Source: JAAZNF01 sp964561025
Lineage (GTDB): Bacteria; Myxococcota; B64-G9
Direction: 5' to 3'
DNA length: 64,000 bases
Assembly: GCA_964561025.1 (NCBI GenBank)
Contig: CAZLNM010000008.1
Coordinates: 17,688 to 81,687 of the forward strand
Below the pieces are notes generated by a model. The model was not told the DNA's origin, made no database searches, and saw only the letters and a list, made by a program, of their open reading frames with translations. Both the position numbers and the translations under genes were made by a program. Shown here piece by piece: positions 9,849-18,950 of the stretch (the first letter of the stretch is position 1; the number at the start of each line of letters is the position of its first letter).

Positions 9849-11942
9849 ATGCGCTTGGCCAACGTTAAGGATTCCTTTCTCAACCGGGAGCTGTCGTGGC
9901 TGGCCTTCGCCCGGCGCGTGCTGGCCATGGTCGAGCGGCGGGACCTGCCGCTCATGGAGCGGGTGCGCTTCGCCGGCATCATGGGCATGTTGCACGACGA
10001 GTTCTTCATGAAGCGCATGAGCGGCCTCAAGCGGCAGATCCAGAACCGCTCGCAAAAGACCGCGCTGGACGGCCAGACCCCGGCGGAGGAGTTCGCCGCC
10101 TGCCGCAAAGTGCTGATGGAACAGGAGCGTCTCCTCGCCCGGATCCTCGACGAGGAGCTGCGGCCGGCGCTGGAGCAGGCTGGCCTGCCCGTGCTGGAAC
10201 ATCGCCGCCTCCTCCCCGAGCAACAGAAAGCGGTGCGCTCTTACTTCGTCGACAACGTGCAGCCCATCCTGACCCCGCTGGCGGTGGACGCCGAGCACCC
10301 CTTCCCGTTCATTTCGAACGGCACCCTCAACCTGGCGGTGCTGGTCCGGGACAAAGAGCACGACGAGCCGCGCTTCGTGCGCATCAAGGTGCCGGACAAC
10401 CGCCCCCGCTGGGTGCCGCTCCCCGACGGCGGAGGCTGGGTGCCGCTCGAGCAGGCCATCGCGGCCAACCTGGACGTCATCTTCCCCACCTGCCCGCAGC
10501 CCGAGGTGTACCTCTTCCGGGTCACCCGCGGCAGCGAGGGAGAGTCGAACCCGCGCGTCGAGGATCGCGACGCGGACGAGCAGGAGCACCCCGGCTCCAT
10601 CATCGAGCTGGTCGCCAACGACCTCAAAGCCAGGCGTTTTGCGGGCGTGGTGCGGCTCGAGGTCCAGGAGACCATGCCGGACCGGCTGTGCGAATGGCTG
10701 TGCCGAAACCTGGGCGTGAGAGAAGACGATGTATATCGCACCAGCGGCCTTCTCGGCACAAAGGACCTGTCGAGGCTGCCCGTATCCAAGCGTCCCGAGC
10801 TCTTGTATCCGCCCCACGAGCCCGTCACTCCCCGCCGGTTGCAGAAGCTCCCCGACACCCCGCAGGCCATCTTCTCTCAGATCAAGCGCGGAGATATCCT
10901 GCTACACCTGCCCTACGACAGCTTCGACTCCTCCGTGCTGCGCTTCATCGAGTCCGCCAGCAACGACCCGGCCACCTTGGCCATCAAGCTGACCATCTAC
11001 CGCACCAGCAAGGACTCGGCGATCATGCGCGCCCTGGTGGACGCCGCGCGGCGCGACAAGCAGGTGGCGGTGCTGGTCGAGATCACCGCCCGCTTCGACG
11101 AGGCCCCCAACATCGCCTGGGGCAAGCAACTCGAACAAGAGGGCGTGCACGTGGTGTACGGCGTGGAGAAGTTCAAGACCCACGTCAAGATCGCGCTGGT
11201 CGTCCGCGAGGAGGCGAGCGGTATCCGGCGCTACGCCCACATCGGCTCGGGCAACTACCACCCCGGCACCGCCCGGCTGTACGAGGACGTGGGCATCCTC
11301 ACCTGCCAGCCCGATTTGTGCCGTGAGGTGGCCGCGCTGTTCGACGAGTTGACGGGAGCCATGCCGCGGCAAGACTACCAGCATCTACTGGTGGCGCCGC
11401 GCTTCATGCGCCAGCGATTCATCGAACTTTTAGACCGCGAGATCCAATTCGCCCAAGCTGGAAAGCCCTGCGGCGTCCAGGCCAAGATGAACCAGCTCCA
11501 GGACCCCGAGATGATCCGGGCGCTGTACCGCGCCAGTCAGGCCGGCGTCCCCATCGAGCTGAACGTGCGCGGATTGTGCTGCCTGCGGCCCGGGGTTCCA
11601 GGTCTTTCGGAAACCATCCGCGTCTTCAGCGTGGTGGGGCGATTTTTGGAGCACAGCCGCATCTACCGCTTCGAGAACGGCGGCGATGCGCAATTGTTCA
11701 TCGGCTCCGCCGACTGGATGAAGCGCAACCTGGAGAACCGCGTCGAGTGCATCACCCCTGTGTTGGACGGTAAGATCAAGGAGCAGTTGGAGAAGATCCT
11801 CGCCGTGTACCGTTCGGACAACTCGTCCGCCTGGGATCTCCAGCCGGATGGCACCTATGTGCAGCGTACGCCTCGGCAAGGCGAAAAGCCCGTCGCGGCG
11901 CAGGACGAATTCATCCGCCTGGCGCAGAAGATCCGCGCCTGA
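9849..11942 (+). CDS. ppk1: polyphosphate kinase 1
   Basis: 697 residues, the usual length of PPK1. The N-terminal ELSWLAF, the FPFISNGTLNL block, the autophosphorylated His of FKTHVK (about residue 445), RYAHIGSGNYHP, and the second essential His in HSRIYRF (about 602) are all present, as is the terminal LFIGSADWM. It makes polyphosphate from ATP reversibly. GGGAGG abuts the ATG at 9849 directly, so the TTG at 9855, six bases beyond that ribosome site, may be the real start. The 3' end overlaps the convergent tilS by 32 bases. Confidence 0.97.
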   Translation: MRLANVKDSFLNRELSWLAFARRVLAMVERRDLPLMERVRFAGIMGMLHDEFFMKRMSGLKRQIQNRSQKTALDGQTPAEEFAACRKVLMEQERLLARILDEELRPALEQAGLPVLEHRRLLPEQQKAVRSYFVDNVQPILTPLAVDAEHPFPFISNGTLNLAVLVRDKEHDEPRFVRIKVPDNRPRWVPLPDGGGWVPLEQAIAANLDVIFPTCPQPEVYLFRVTRGSEGESNPRVEDRDADEQEHPGSIIELVANDLKARRFAGVVRLEVQETMPDRLCEWLCRNLGVREDDVYRTSGLLGTKDLSRLPVSKRPELLYPPHEPVTPRRLQKLPDTPQAIFSQIKRGDILLHLPYDSFDSSVLRFIESASNDPATLAIKLTIYRTSKDSAIMRALVDAARRDKQVAVLVEITARFDEAPNIAWGKQLEQEGVHVVYGVEKFKTHVKIALVVREEASGIRRYAHIGSGNYHPGTARLYEDVGILTCQPDLCREVAALFDELTGAMPRQDYQHLLVAPRFMRQRFIELLDREIQFAQAGKPCGVQAKMNQLQDPEMIRALYRASQAGVPIELNVRGLCCLRPGVPGLSETIRVFSVVGRFLEHSRIYRFENGGDAQLFIGSADWMKRNLENRVECITPVLDGKIKEQLEKILAVYRSDNSSAWDLQPDGTYVQRTPRQGEKPVAAQDEFIRLAQKIRA

Positions 11943-13317
11943 GATCTGAACCGGCTGGAAAGTACTCCACACACAACGCCAAGCGCCCCGCGGCGGCCAT
12001 GCCGGCATGCCGCGAGCGGCGCACCCCCGCGATCCACAGGATCCGCTTTTTGCAGACGAGCAACGGGACCAGTTTCCTGTCGGCGCGGGGCACCTTGGCG
12101 TCCATCAGGATCCGGCACACCTCGCGGCTTCCCCCGCCCCACTTCTCCAGGCGGTCCCCCGGCCGCAGCGAGCGCACGGTCAAGGGGAAAGGCGCGAGTT
12201 CGGGGTCGAAGAACACCCGGCATGGCCCGGCCCGCTCCGGCCGGAACCGTTGAAGGGAAAAACGCATCCGTCCCTGTGGCAACCGGACCTCGCCGGGGCA
12301 CTCCACCTTGAGCCGAAAGGCGCTTGTCTTTTCGCCAGGAAGCTCGAACGAAAGCCACCTCTTGTCCCGGCGCGCCACGACTCCCCCGGGGAGCGAGTGC
12401 GACCAACACCCAGGGCCCGCGCGCCTCATGTGGCGCAGCAAGACCTCGCCATGGCCGAGCGGCAGGGACGCCCCCGGTCCCTTCACCTTGCGCAACATGA
12501 GAACCCACAGGCGGGTCAAGACCGCGGCGGGGAGCCGGGCGGCTTCATTCCACAGGATGCGCGCGAATCCTTTCCCCTCCTCCATCGGAACCTCGCGCGC
12601 CAAGGCCGCGAGCGCGCGCTGATCCCGGGCCGCGGCGCGGGAGAGCCGGAGCAAGGCCTCCGCCACCGCGGGATTGAGCGTCTTCAGCCGGGGGAGGACG
12701 TGGTGCCGGATCCGGTTGCGCACAAAGCGCATGTCCCGGTTCGCGGGATCGCGATCGAAGGCCAGGCGGCGCGACCGGCAGTAGCGCTCCAGAGTCTCCT
12801 TGGAGCTCCACAGGAGCGGCCGGATGAACCGCCCGCGCCGTACTGGAATACCGCGAAGGCCGGCGACCCCCGTGCCCCGGACGATCCGCAGCAGGACCGT
12901 CTCCGCCTGGTCGTCACGGGTGTGCCCGGTGGCGATGCGCCGGCAGCCGAGGTCTTCGGCCGTCTCTTCCAACAACCGGGCCCGCTCCCGGCGCAGCGCG
13001 TCCTCGTTGCTTCCTGGCGCCGCCCGGGCCGCATCGGCCCTGCACAGGACGAACGGCACCGAAAGCCGGCGGCAATGACGCTCCACCCGGCGAGCGGCGC
13101 TCGTGGCGCGCGGGTGCTGCCCGTGATCGACGTAACAGCCGACGACGGTGATTCCGAGAGGCTGGCTGAGGCGCCCGAGGATATCGAGCAAGGCCAGCGA
13201 GTCGGCGCCGCCCGAGCATGCGACGAGAACGCGATCCGAAGGGGCGAGCAGCCGATGGGCCTCGATGAAGCGCCTGCACCGATCGAGGATCTGCCTGTCA
13301 GCGTTCCCGGTGCGCAC
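11911..13317 (-). CDS. tilS: tRNA(Ile)-lysidine synthase
   Basis: 468 residues from GTG. The N-terminal PP-loop ATP pyrophosphatase motif is SGGADS (35-40), followed by CYVDHGQHPRA, ATGHTRDDQAETVLLR and NRIRHHVLP, all standard TilS blocks. The C-terminal region ending with the LVCKKRILWIAGVR segment corresponds to the TilS C-terminal substrate-binding domain. The enzyme converts the wobble C of tRNA-Ile(CAU) to lysidine, an essential step. It is transcribed alone here, convergent with ppk1 and divergent from the lipoprotein gene at 13456. Confidence 0.95.
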   Translation of the reverse strand: MRTGNADRQILDRCRRFIEAHRLLAPSDRVLVACSGGADSLALLDILGRLSQPLGITVVGCYVDHGQHPRATSAARRVERHCRRLSVPFVLCRADAARAAPGSNEDALRRERARLLEETAEDLGCRRIATGHTRDDQAETVLLRIVRGTGVAGLRGIPVRRGRFIRPLLWSSKETLERYCRSRRLAFDRDPANRDMRFVRNRIRHHVLPRLKTLNPAVAEALLRLSRAAARDQRALAALAREVPMEEGKGFARILWNEAARLPAAVLTRLWVLMLRKVKGPGASLPLGHGEVLLRHMRRAGPGCWSHSLPGGVVARRDKRWLSFELPGEKTSAFRLKVECPGEVRLPQGRMRFSLQRFRPERAGPCRVFFDPELAPFPLTVRSLRPGDRLEKWGGGSREVCRILMDAKVPRADRKLVPLLVCKKRILWIAGVRRSRHAGMAAAGRLALCVEYFPAGSDLRRGSSAPGG

Positions 13318-13378
13318 GGTGCGAGGCTACGCCCGCTGACGCAGCCGGTCAACCTGGCCGCCGGCGCCAACAATTTGC

Positions 13379-13406
13379 TTGTCCTAAGAGTCGCATTGTG
13401 TATACT
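13379..13406 (+). promoter_or_regulatory. candidate promoter for the phosphoesterase-like lipoprotein gene
   Basis: TTGTCC (13379-13384) is followed after 16 bases by TATACT (13401-13406), about 50 bases upstream of the ATG at 13456. It lies in the 138-base divergent gap with tilS. Confidence 0.5.
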
Positions 13407-13455
13407 GCCCCCGGACGAAGAACTCAGGGACTAAAACTCCATTTTGGAGGCGACG

Positions 13456-14706
13456 ATGCAATCCTTCGCGCGCGCATGGTCGGGTCGTGCCCTCATCCTG
13501 GCGGTAACCCTGGCGTTGTTCGGCTGCCAAAAACCCACAACCGAAGAGAAGCCCAAGGACGCCGGAAAGCCGGCGGAGCCAAGCCAGACCGCGGACGTTC
13601 AAACCACGCTCAAGGCCTCGGAGGACGATTGCGTGGGGCCGCTGGAGACCACCGGAAAGCCCCGCGAGATCGTCTTCGGCGACAGCCGCTTCGAGCTGGA
13701 CGGCTACTGGCTCAAGCAGAAGGACTCCGATCCCGACGAGGAAGAGGTCATCGGCATCCTCTCGGACTCCAAGGAGTTCACGGCGGACAACAAGAAGAAC
13801 CTCGAGCGCATCCTGGCCTTCTTCGAGCGCGAGAAGGTCCGCGCCATCGTTCACCTGGGTGACATCGCCGGCATCATGCCCATCCCCGGGGACATCACGG
13901 TGCCCGACAAGGACGAGAAGGGCAACCCGTTGTCCGAGGAGAAGAAGTCCGCGCTGCGCCGGCGCGCCACGCTGGAGGCCCGCCGCGACGCCATGCGCAA
14001 GAGCTACGACGGCCTGGTGGACCTGATCTCGCTGCTGGCCGAGAAAAACCTGCCGGTGCTGGTGGTGAGCGGCAACCGGGAGTGCAAGACGGTGTTCAAC
14101 TCGGCGATGGCGACGCTGGCCCGCGACTTTCCCAACGTCTTCAACCTGAACCTCATCCGCCGGGTGGATCTCGACGATCTCACCATCGTCTCGATGCCCG
14201 GCTACCACGATCCGGAATACGTGCACTGCCCCTGGGACCGCTGCCTGTACTACGAGAGCGACACCCTGAGCCTGCTCCGCCTGGCGCGAGAGGCCGCTCC
14301 GCGCAACGTGATGGTCATCTCCCACGGCCCGCCGCGCCAGAAGGACCGCCAGGGCATCGACGCGGTGTCCGAGGGCGCCAACGTGGGCAACCCGGCCCTG
14401 GCCACGGCGCTTCTGAAGGCCGGCATCCGCTTCGGGGCCTTCGGGAACATCCAGGAAGCCGGCGGCAAGGCCACCAACCTGGACGGCACCTCCATCATCG
14501 CCCAGAATACCTTCGCGGACTCGCTGTTCCTCAACCCCGGGCCGGCGGACAGCATGGCCTGGGCCATGAACGACGGCACCGAGAGCCGCGGTATGGCGGC
14601 GGTGATCCACTTCGTGGGGAAGAAGGCGAGCTACAAGATCTTCCGCGTGGGCGAGGAAGAAAAGGCGCCCGCGCCGGCCCCCGCCCCGGAAAAGCCGGCC
14701 CCCTGA
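13456..14706 (+). CDS. lipoprotein with divergent calcineurin-like phosphoesterase domain
   Basis: 416 residues starting at ATG 13456, five bases after GGAGG. An export signal ends in the lipobox LALFGC (Cys24), followed by a Lys/Pro-rich linker. The body resembles a metallophosphoesterase: GILSDSKE where D-x-H would stand, HLGDIAG, VVSGNRE, MPGYHD, ISHGPP and FGNIQEAG. The first motif has Lys in place of His and the last lacks the usual GHTH, so metal binding may be altered. A Pro/Ala tail closes the protein. Substrate unknown; it is presumed periplasmic and lipid-anchored. It is followed by a likely terminator and stands alone. Confidence 0.8.
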   Translation: MQSFARAWSGRALILAVTLALFGCQKPTTEEKPKDAGKPAEPSQTADVQTTLKASEDDCVGPLETTGKPREIVFGDSRFELDGYWLKQKDSDPDEEEVIGILSDSKEFTADNKKNLERILAFFEREKVRAIVHLGDIAGIMPIPGDITVPDKDEKGNPLSEEKKSALRRRATLEARRDAMRKSYDGLVDLISLLAEKNLPVLVVSGNRECKTVFNSAMATLARDFPNVFNLNLIRRVDLDDLTIVSMPGYHDPEYVHCPWDRCLYYESDTLSLLRLAREAAPRNVMVISHGPPRQKDRQGIDAVSEGANVGNPALATALLKAGIRFGAFGNIQEAGGKATNLDGTSIIAQNTFADSLFLNPGPADSMAWAMNDGTESRGMAAVIHFVGKKASYKIFRVGEEEKAPAPAPAPEKPAP

Positions 14707-14716
14707 GCAGTGCGAA

Positions 14717-14736
14717 AGCCCGCGCGGCTGTTTTTT
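14717..14736 (+). terminator. candidate intrinsic terminator after the lipoprotein gene
   Basis: AGCC/GGCT with a five-base CGCGC loop is followed by GT6, starting 10 bases after the stop at 14706. The stem is short but G+C-rich. Confidence 0.45.
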
Positions 14737-14806
14737 CACCCGACCTCTGGCCTCGGTTTTGCTACTCGGCGGCTCAGCCTGCTACAACATGTCGCGGGCG
14801 AGCCGT

Positions 14807-14836
14807 TTGACAGGGCGCGCCGTACTTGGATAGGCT
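14807..14836 (+). promoter_or_regulatory. candidate promoter for the sensor-like kinase, near-leaderless
   Basis: A perfect TTGACA (14807-14812), an 18-base spacer and TAGGCT (14831-14836). A start about seven bases downstream would fall only a few bases before the ATG at 14847, which has no visible ribosome site, so the transcript may be almost leaderless. Confidence 0.5.
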
Positions 14837-14846
14837 CCGCCTGGGT

Positions 14847-15929
14847 ATGCCGAAAAACCTGCGCCAACTCTTCTTTTTCCTCTCGGGCGGCGGCGCCCTG
14901 CTGGGCGGCCTGACCTTACTGCTCGTCGCGCTGTCATCGCCGGCGGACGCCGGCACGCTGCTCTCCCGCGGGGTGCTCGCCATCCTGGCCATCACCGCGG
15001 TCGTGCTGGTGATCGCGAACCTCTGGTTCTCCCGCCTGCGCGACTCGCTGCGAGCGCTCTCGAAAACCCTGGCCGCGTACGGCGAGGGAAGGTTTGATGA
15101 CTCGGCTCGGATCATAAAGCCGGAGGAGCTGGCCGATCTCTCCCGCTGCACCCGTGACCTGGGCGCCCGCCTGGAACAGGAGCACAAGGATGCGACACGC
15201 CGGCTCCGGGAGGAGGCGCGGGGAGTTCGGGACGAGGCCCTGCGCCGGATGGGGAGCGGCCTGCTCCCCAAGGTCGAGAAATCGGCTTCCAGCATCCTGG
15301 GCTTTGTCAACTTGTCGCTACAACAACCGCTCCCGGACGGCCCGCTGCAGAACTACCTGCGCCTGGCCGAGCGCGAGGCCCGCACCCTGCTGGACTGGCT
15401 GGGCTGGCTGCGACAATACCTGCGTGCCGATTCTCCCCGGGGCAGCGGTTGCCGGTTGAACGACGTCGTGCAGCGCACCGTCCACGAGTTCGCGGCGGTC
15501 GCCAAGGAGGGAGGCATCGCCATCCGCCTCAACCTCGCCGACGGATTGCCGCTCGTGGCCGGGGAGGAAGCGGCGCTCGGCCGCGTGATCTCGGTGCTCA
15601 TCGACAACGCCCGCGAGGCCATGGCCGCGGGTGGAGGCATGCTGGAGATCGGCACCAACCGGGACGGCCGGGGCCGGGTGGTGGCGACGTTCCGGGACAA
15701 CGGGCCGGGCTTCGACGAGGGAGTCGAACGGGCGCTCTTTTCGCCTTTCTTCACCACCAAACCCGACCGGCAGGGACTGAGCCTGGCGCTCGCCGCCACC
15801 ACGGCGCGTCTTTTCGGCGGTTTTCTCACGGCCTGGAGCCAGCCAGGGCGCGGAGCGACGTTCTTTCTGACCTTGCCCGCCGCGGAGCCCAATCCTCCCC
15901 CGCCGCCGGTCAGCGCTGCTTCTGCTTGA
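14847..15929 (+). CDS. membrane sensor histidine kinase-like protein without an obvious H-box
   Basis: 360 residues. Two N-terminal membrane segments (about 7-30 and 40-60) are followed by a HAMP-like linker and a coiled coil. The C-terminal ATPase domain has N-box LIDNAREAM, G1 DNGPGF, F-box FSPFFTTKP and GRGATF. The dimerisation helix reads LLPKVEKSASSILGF, where family members have a His about nine residues before ILG; here that position is Pro. G2 is degenerate (RQGLSLAL). It may sense or bind ATP without classical autophosphorylation. No response regulator is adjacent. The 3' end overlaps the convergent lipoprotein gene by 20 bases. Confidence 0.8.
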   Translation: MPKNLRQLFFFLSGGGALLGGLTLLLVALSSPADAGTLLSRGVLAILAITAVVLVIANLWFSRLRDSLRALSKTLAAYGEGRFDDSARIIKPEELADLSRCTRDLGARLEQEHKDATRRLREEARGVRDEALRRMGSGLLPKVEKSASSILGFVNLSLQQPLPDGPLQNYLRLAEREARTLLDWLGWLRQYLRADSPRGSGCRLNDVVQRTVHEFAAVAKEGGIAIRLNLADGLPLVAGEEAALGRVISVLIDNAREAMAAGGGMLEIGTNRDGRGRVVATFRDNGPGFDEGVERALFSPFFTTKPDRQGLSLALAATTARLFGGFLTAWSQPGRGATFFLTLPAAEPNPPPPPVSAASA

Positions 15930-16968
15930 GCTCTATGAACTTCTTGTGCATCTGCAGGCCTTCCTTGGCGCGCAGGTTCCCTGGATCCAGCACCAGGATG
16001 TCTCGGTAGAGCGGCGCCGCCTGCTCCAGATCCTCACGGGCAAAGAACTCCGCGGCGCGGCGTCCGAGTTCTTCCAGGAGGCGTTTACGCTGTGGCTCGA
16101 GGCTGCGCAGAAGCTCCAGGGCCTGAGGATGCTCGGGGAACTGGCGCAGCAGATCCCGTAGCGCCGAGATCGCCCCCACCAGATCGTTTTTCGCCAGGCG
16201 CTCGCGGGCCCGGTCCAGCATGGGCTCGGCGGGGTCGGGGGCCTTCTCGGCCGGCGGCGAGGTCGCCGGGCCGCGCGGGTGCTCCGGGCGCGGTGGACGG
16301 CGGACGGAGATTTTCTCCTTCGGCTCCTTCCGTGCCAGAGGCTGCGGCTCCGGCTCCGCGGAGGGCCCGGGTTCGACGTAGCCGGGAGGTTCGTTGACCG
16401 CTGGAGCGCGCCGCCGGGCCTCCTCCGCCATTCGCTCCGTCGCGAGATCCATGGGAAGACGGTACACCCGCGCCACGGCCAGCGCCCGTTCCAGTTCGTC
16501 CCGCGCCCGAGAGTAAACCCCCGAAAGAAACGCCTTCCGACCCTCGAGGATCCAGCCGTCGATGCGTGAGCGGATCTCCCTGAGTTCGTCATCGATCTTC
16601 GAGTAGTTCTCCACGATCCGAACCTTCAGCGGGTCGGCCGGCGGAAGCAGGGCGATCAGGTCGCCCAGGTAAGTTCGCGCGCGCACAAGGTCCTTCGCCG
16701 CGCGGGCGGCCTCGGCCCGGCTCACCCACTGCTCGATCAGGTATTCCACGGCCGCGGTGACCTGCTGGTTCAGCGTCTGGTATTCCTGCGCCAGGTCCAG
16801 GTCCACCTGGACGACGCCCTTCAGGCGGCGGTAGGCCTCGAAGACCTCTCCGCGCTGAAAGGCCTGCTCGCTCCACTCCAGATCGCGCCGCACCCGTTCG
16901 TGGGCGGAGGTACAACCAAGAATCGACAGGCATAAAACCACGAGGAGAATGCGGCCGAGGAGATTCAT
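15910..16968 (-). CDS. TPR-containing lipoprotein
   Basis: 352 residues. Signal peptide with lipobox LSILGC (Cys19), then helical repeats (ERVRRDLEWSEQAFQRGEV...), a Pro-rich linker (about 205-255) and a C-terminal pair of TPR-like repeats containing LLRQFPEHPQALELLRSL and YRDILVLDPGNLRAKEGL. It is presumed anchored in the periplasm or outer membrane as a scaffold; no enzymatic motif is seen. Its ATG overlaps the uvrD stop (ATGA), making it the last gene of the lipoprotein-uvrD-lipoprotein operon. Confidence 0.8.
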   Translation of the reverse strand: MNLLGRILLVVLCLSILGCTSAHERVRRDLEWSEQAFQRGEVFEAYRRLKGVVQVDLDLAQEYQTLNQQVTAAVEYLIEQWVSRAEAARAAKDLVRARTYLGDLIALLPPADPLKVRIVENYSKIDDELREIRSRIDGWILEGRKAFLSGVYSRARDELERALAVARVYRLPMDLATERMAEEARRRAPAVNEPPGYVEPGPSAEPEPQPLARKEPKEKISVRRPPRPEHPRGPATSPPAEKAPDPAEPMLDRARERLAKNDLVGAISALRDLLRQFPEHPQALELLRSLEPQRKRLLEELGRRAAEFFAREDLEQAAPLYRDILVLDPGNLRAKEGLQMHKKFIELKQKQR

Positions 16969-18950
16969 GACGCCTCCTCCTCCACGGTCCAGCGTTCCAC
17001 GGTGCCCGCCCGCTGCACTTCCTCCACGAAACGCGAAGGACGCAGCAGCGCCCGCCGGCCCCCGGGACGATCCGCCACCTGGGGCACCAGCAGGTACAGC
17101 TCTCGGGCCGCGCGGGTCACCGCCACGTAGAAGAGCCTTCGCTCCTCCTCTTCGCCACCCGGCTCTTGCATGGCGCGCGCGTGCGGGAACAGGGATTCGG
17201 AGAGGCCGATGACGAAGACGGCCTTCCACTCCAGGCCCTTCGCCTGATGGATCGTGGAGAGCGTGAGCCGCTCCGCCGGTTGATCCGCGAGCAGGATCGT
17301 CTCCGCGGCGAAGGAGGCGAGCAGGTTGAGCTCGGAGAGAAAGCCCGACAGATCGGGGAAGCGCTGCGCGTACTCGGCCAGGTGGTCCAGGTCCTCGCCG
17401 CGCATGGTGGCGTTTTCGTACAGGGAGGGCAGCAGCTCGCGGTAGCCACCCGCCAGCACCTCGGTGATGGCCACCGACGGCGCCGGGAGATCCGGTCGTT
17501 CTCTCAGGCGCGCAAAGAGCGCGGCGGTTCGCTGCACGGCCTCGCGGGCCCGCGCGCCGACCCGCTCCAGCGGGGGGCGGGTCGCGAACTCCCCCACCGG
17601 ATCCGCAAACGTGTTGAGGTGCCGGAAGAGCTCGAGCGCGCCGCCGCGGCCGATGCCCGGCTGGAGGTTGAGGATGCGTAGCCAGCTCAACTCGTCGTGG
17701 GGATTGGCGAGCAGGCGCAGGTAGGCCAGCACGTCCTTGATGTGCGCCTGCTCGAAGAAGCGCACCCCGGAGCGGACCCGGAAGGGGATCTTCCGCCGGG
17801 TGAGCTCGAGCTGCAGCTCCATGCTCTGGAAGTGGGCGCGGTACAGCACCGCCATCTGGTCCAGCGGCAGCCCCTCCCCCACGAGGTCCAGCACTCGCTG
17901 GGCCACGAAGGCCGCCTCCATGGACGAATCCCGCACCGGGACCAGGGCCGCTCGCTCCCCGGGCGGACAGCTCGCTTGCAGATCCTTCTTGACCTGGTTG
18001 CGGTTGCAGCGGATGCAGGCGTTGGCGACTTCCAGGATCTGCGGGGTGGAGCGGTAGTTGATGGTGAGACGGAACAAGACCGCCTCGGGCCAGCGCTCGG
18101 AGAAGCTCAGGATGTTGCCCGGCTCCGCCCCGCGGAACCCGTAGATGGACTGGGCGTCGTCCCCCACCACCATCAGGTTGCGGTGCGCCGAGGCCAGGCG
18201 ATCGACGATCTCCGCCTGCAGGCGGTTGGTGTCCTGGTATTCGTCCACCAGCACGTGCTCGAAACGGCTCGCCAACTCCCGGCGGATGGTGTCGTCTTCC
18301 AGTAATTCGCGTAGGTTGTGCAGAAGATCGTCGAAGTCCATCACGTTGTTCGTTCGTTTGCGATCCCGGTACAGGCGCGCCACCTCCAGGATCTCGGGAA
18401 GCATGGGGCACAGCTCGGGGAAACGCCGCAGGATCAGTTGGTCCAGCGGGGTACGGCTGTTCACCGCCAGGCTGATGGGCGGGGACAGCGCCACGGCCCG
18501 CAGGGTGAGCGCGCGGCCCTTGCGCTCTCTCTCGGCGATGCAGGCGCCGAGCAGGTCGCGGGCGTCCTCCTCGTCCAGGATGGTGTAGCCCTCGGAGTAT
18601 CCCAGCCGGGTCCCCCACTCGCGCAGCAGCCGATTGGCCAGGTGGTGGAACGTCCCGCCATGCACCTCGCGGGAGCGGGGTCCGACCAGCCCGTCCGCCC
18701 GGGACAGCATCTCCTGCGCGGCCTTGTTGGTGAAGGTGCACAGCGCGATGCGCCCGGGCGGAACCCCCAGCTCGACCAGCCGCGCCACGCGGTAGGTCAG
18801 GGTGCGGGTCTTCCCGGTACCGGCGCCGGCGATGACAAGCAGAGCTCCCGCGCCCGCCATGACGACCGCGAGCTGCTCGGGGTTGAGGTGCTCTTCGTAC
18901 CTGAACGCAGAGGAGGGCGTCGGCGCGGCCGTGAGGCGGTACTTCATCAT
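16965..18950 (-). CDS. uvrD: UvrD/Rep/PcrA-family ATP-dependent DNA helicase
   Basis: 661 residues from ATGATG at 18950. Superfamily 1A motifs in order: Q-motif LNPEQLAVV (22-30), Walker A AGAGTGKT (41-48), TFTNKAAQEM, DFDDLL, DEYQDTN, GDDAQSIYGFRGA, FRLTINYRS, LSTIHQAKGLEWKAVF and VAVTRAARELYLL. This is a 3'-5' DNA helicase of repair or replication restart. It is shorter at the C-terminus than typical PcrA/UvrD. The start is chosen because the upstream gene ends in an ATGA overlap there and the earlier in-frame sequence is that gene's antisense-frame noise. Confidence 0.95.
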   Translation of the reverse strand: MMKYRLTAAPTPSSAFRYEEHLNPEQLAVVMAGAGALLVIAGAGTGKTRTLTYRVARLVELGVPPGRIALCTFTNKAAQEMLSRADGLVGPRSREVHGGTFHHLANRLLREWGTRLGYSEGYTILDEEDARDLLGACIAERERKGRALTLRAVALSPPISLAVNSRTPLDQLILRRFPELCPMLPEILEVARLYRDRKRTNNVMDFDDLLHNLRELLEDDTIRRELASRFEHVLVDEYQDTNRLQAEIVDRLASAHRNLMVVGDDAQSIYGFRGAEPGNILSFSERWPEAVLFRLTINYRSTPQILEVANACIRCNRNQVKKDLQASCPPGERAALVPVRDSSMEAAFVAQRVLDLVGEGLPLDQMAVLYRAHFQSMELQLELTRRKIPFRVRSGVRFFEQAHIKDVLAYLRLLANPHDELSWLRILNLQPGIGRGGALELFRHLNTFADPVGEFATRPPLERVGARAREAVQRTAALFARLRERPDLPAPSVAITEVLAGGYRELLPSLYENATMRGEDLDHLAEYAQRFPDLSGFLSELNLLASFAAETILLADQPAERLTLSTIHQAKGLEWKAVFVIGLSESLFPHARAMQEPGGEEEERRLFYVAVTRAARELYLLVPQVADRPGGRRALLRPSRFVEEVQRAGTVERWTVEEEAS

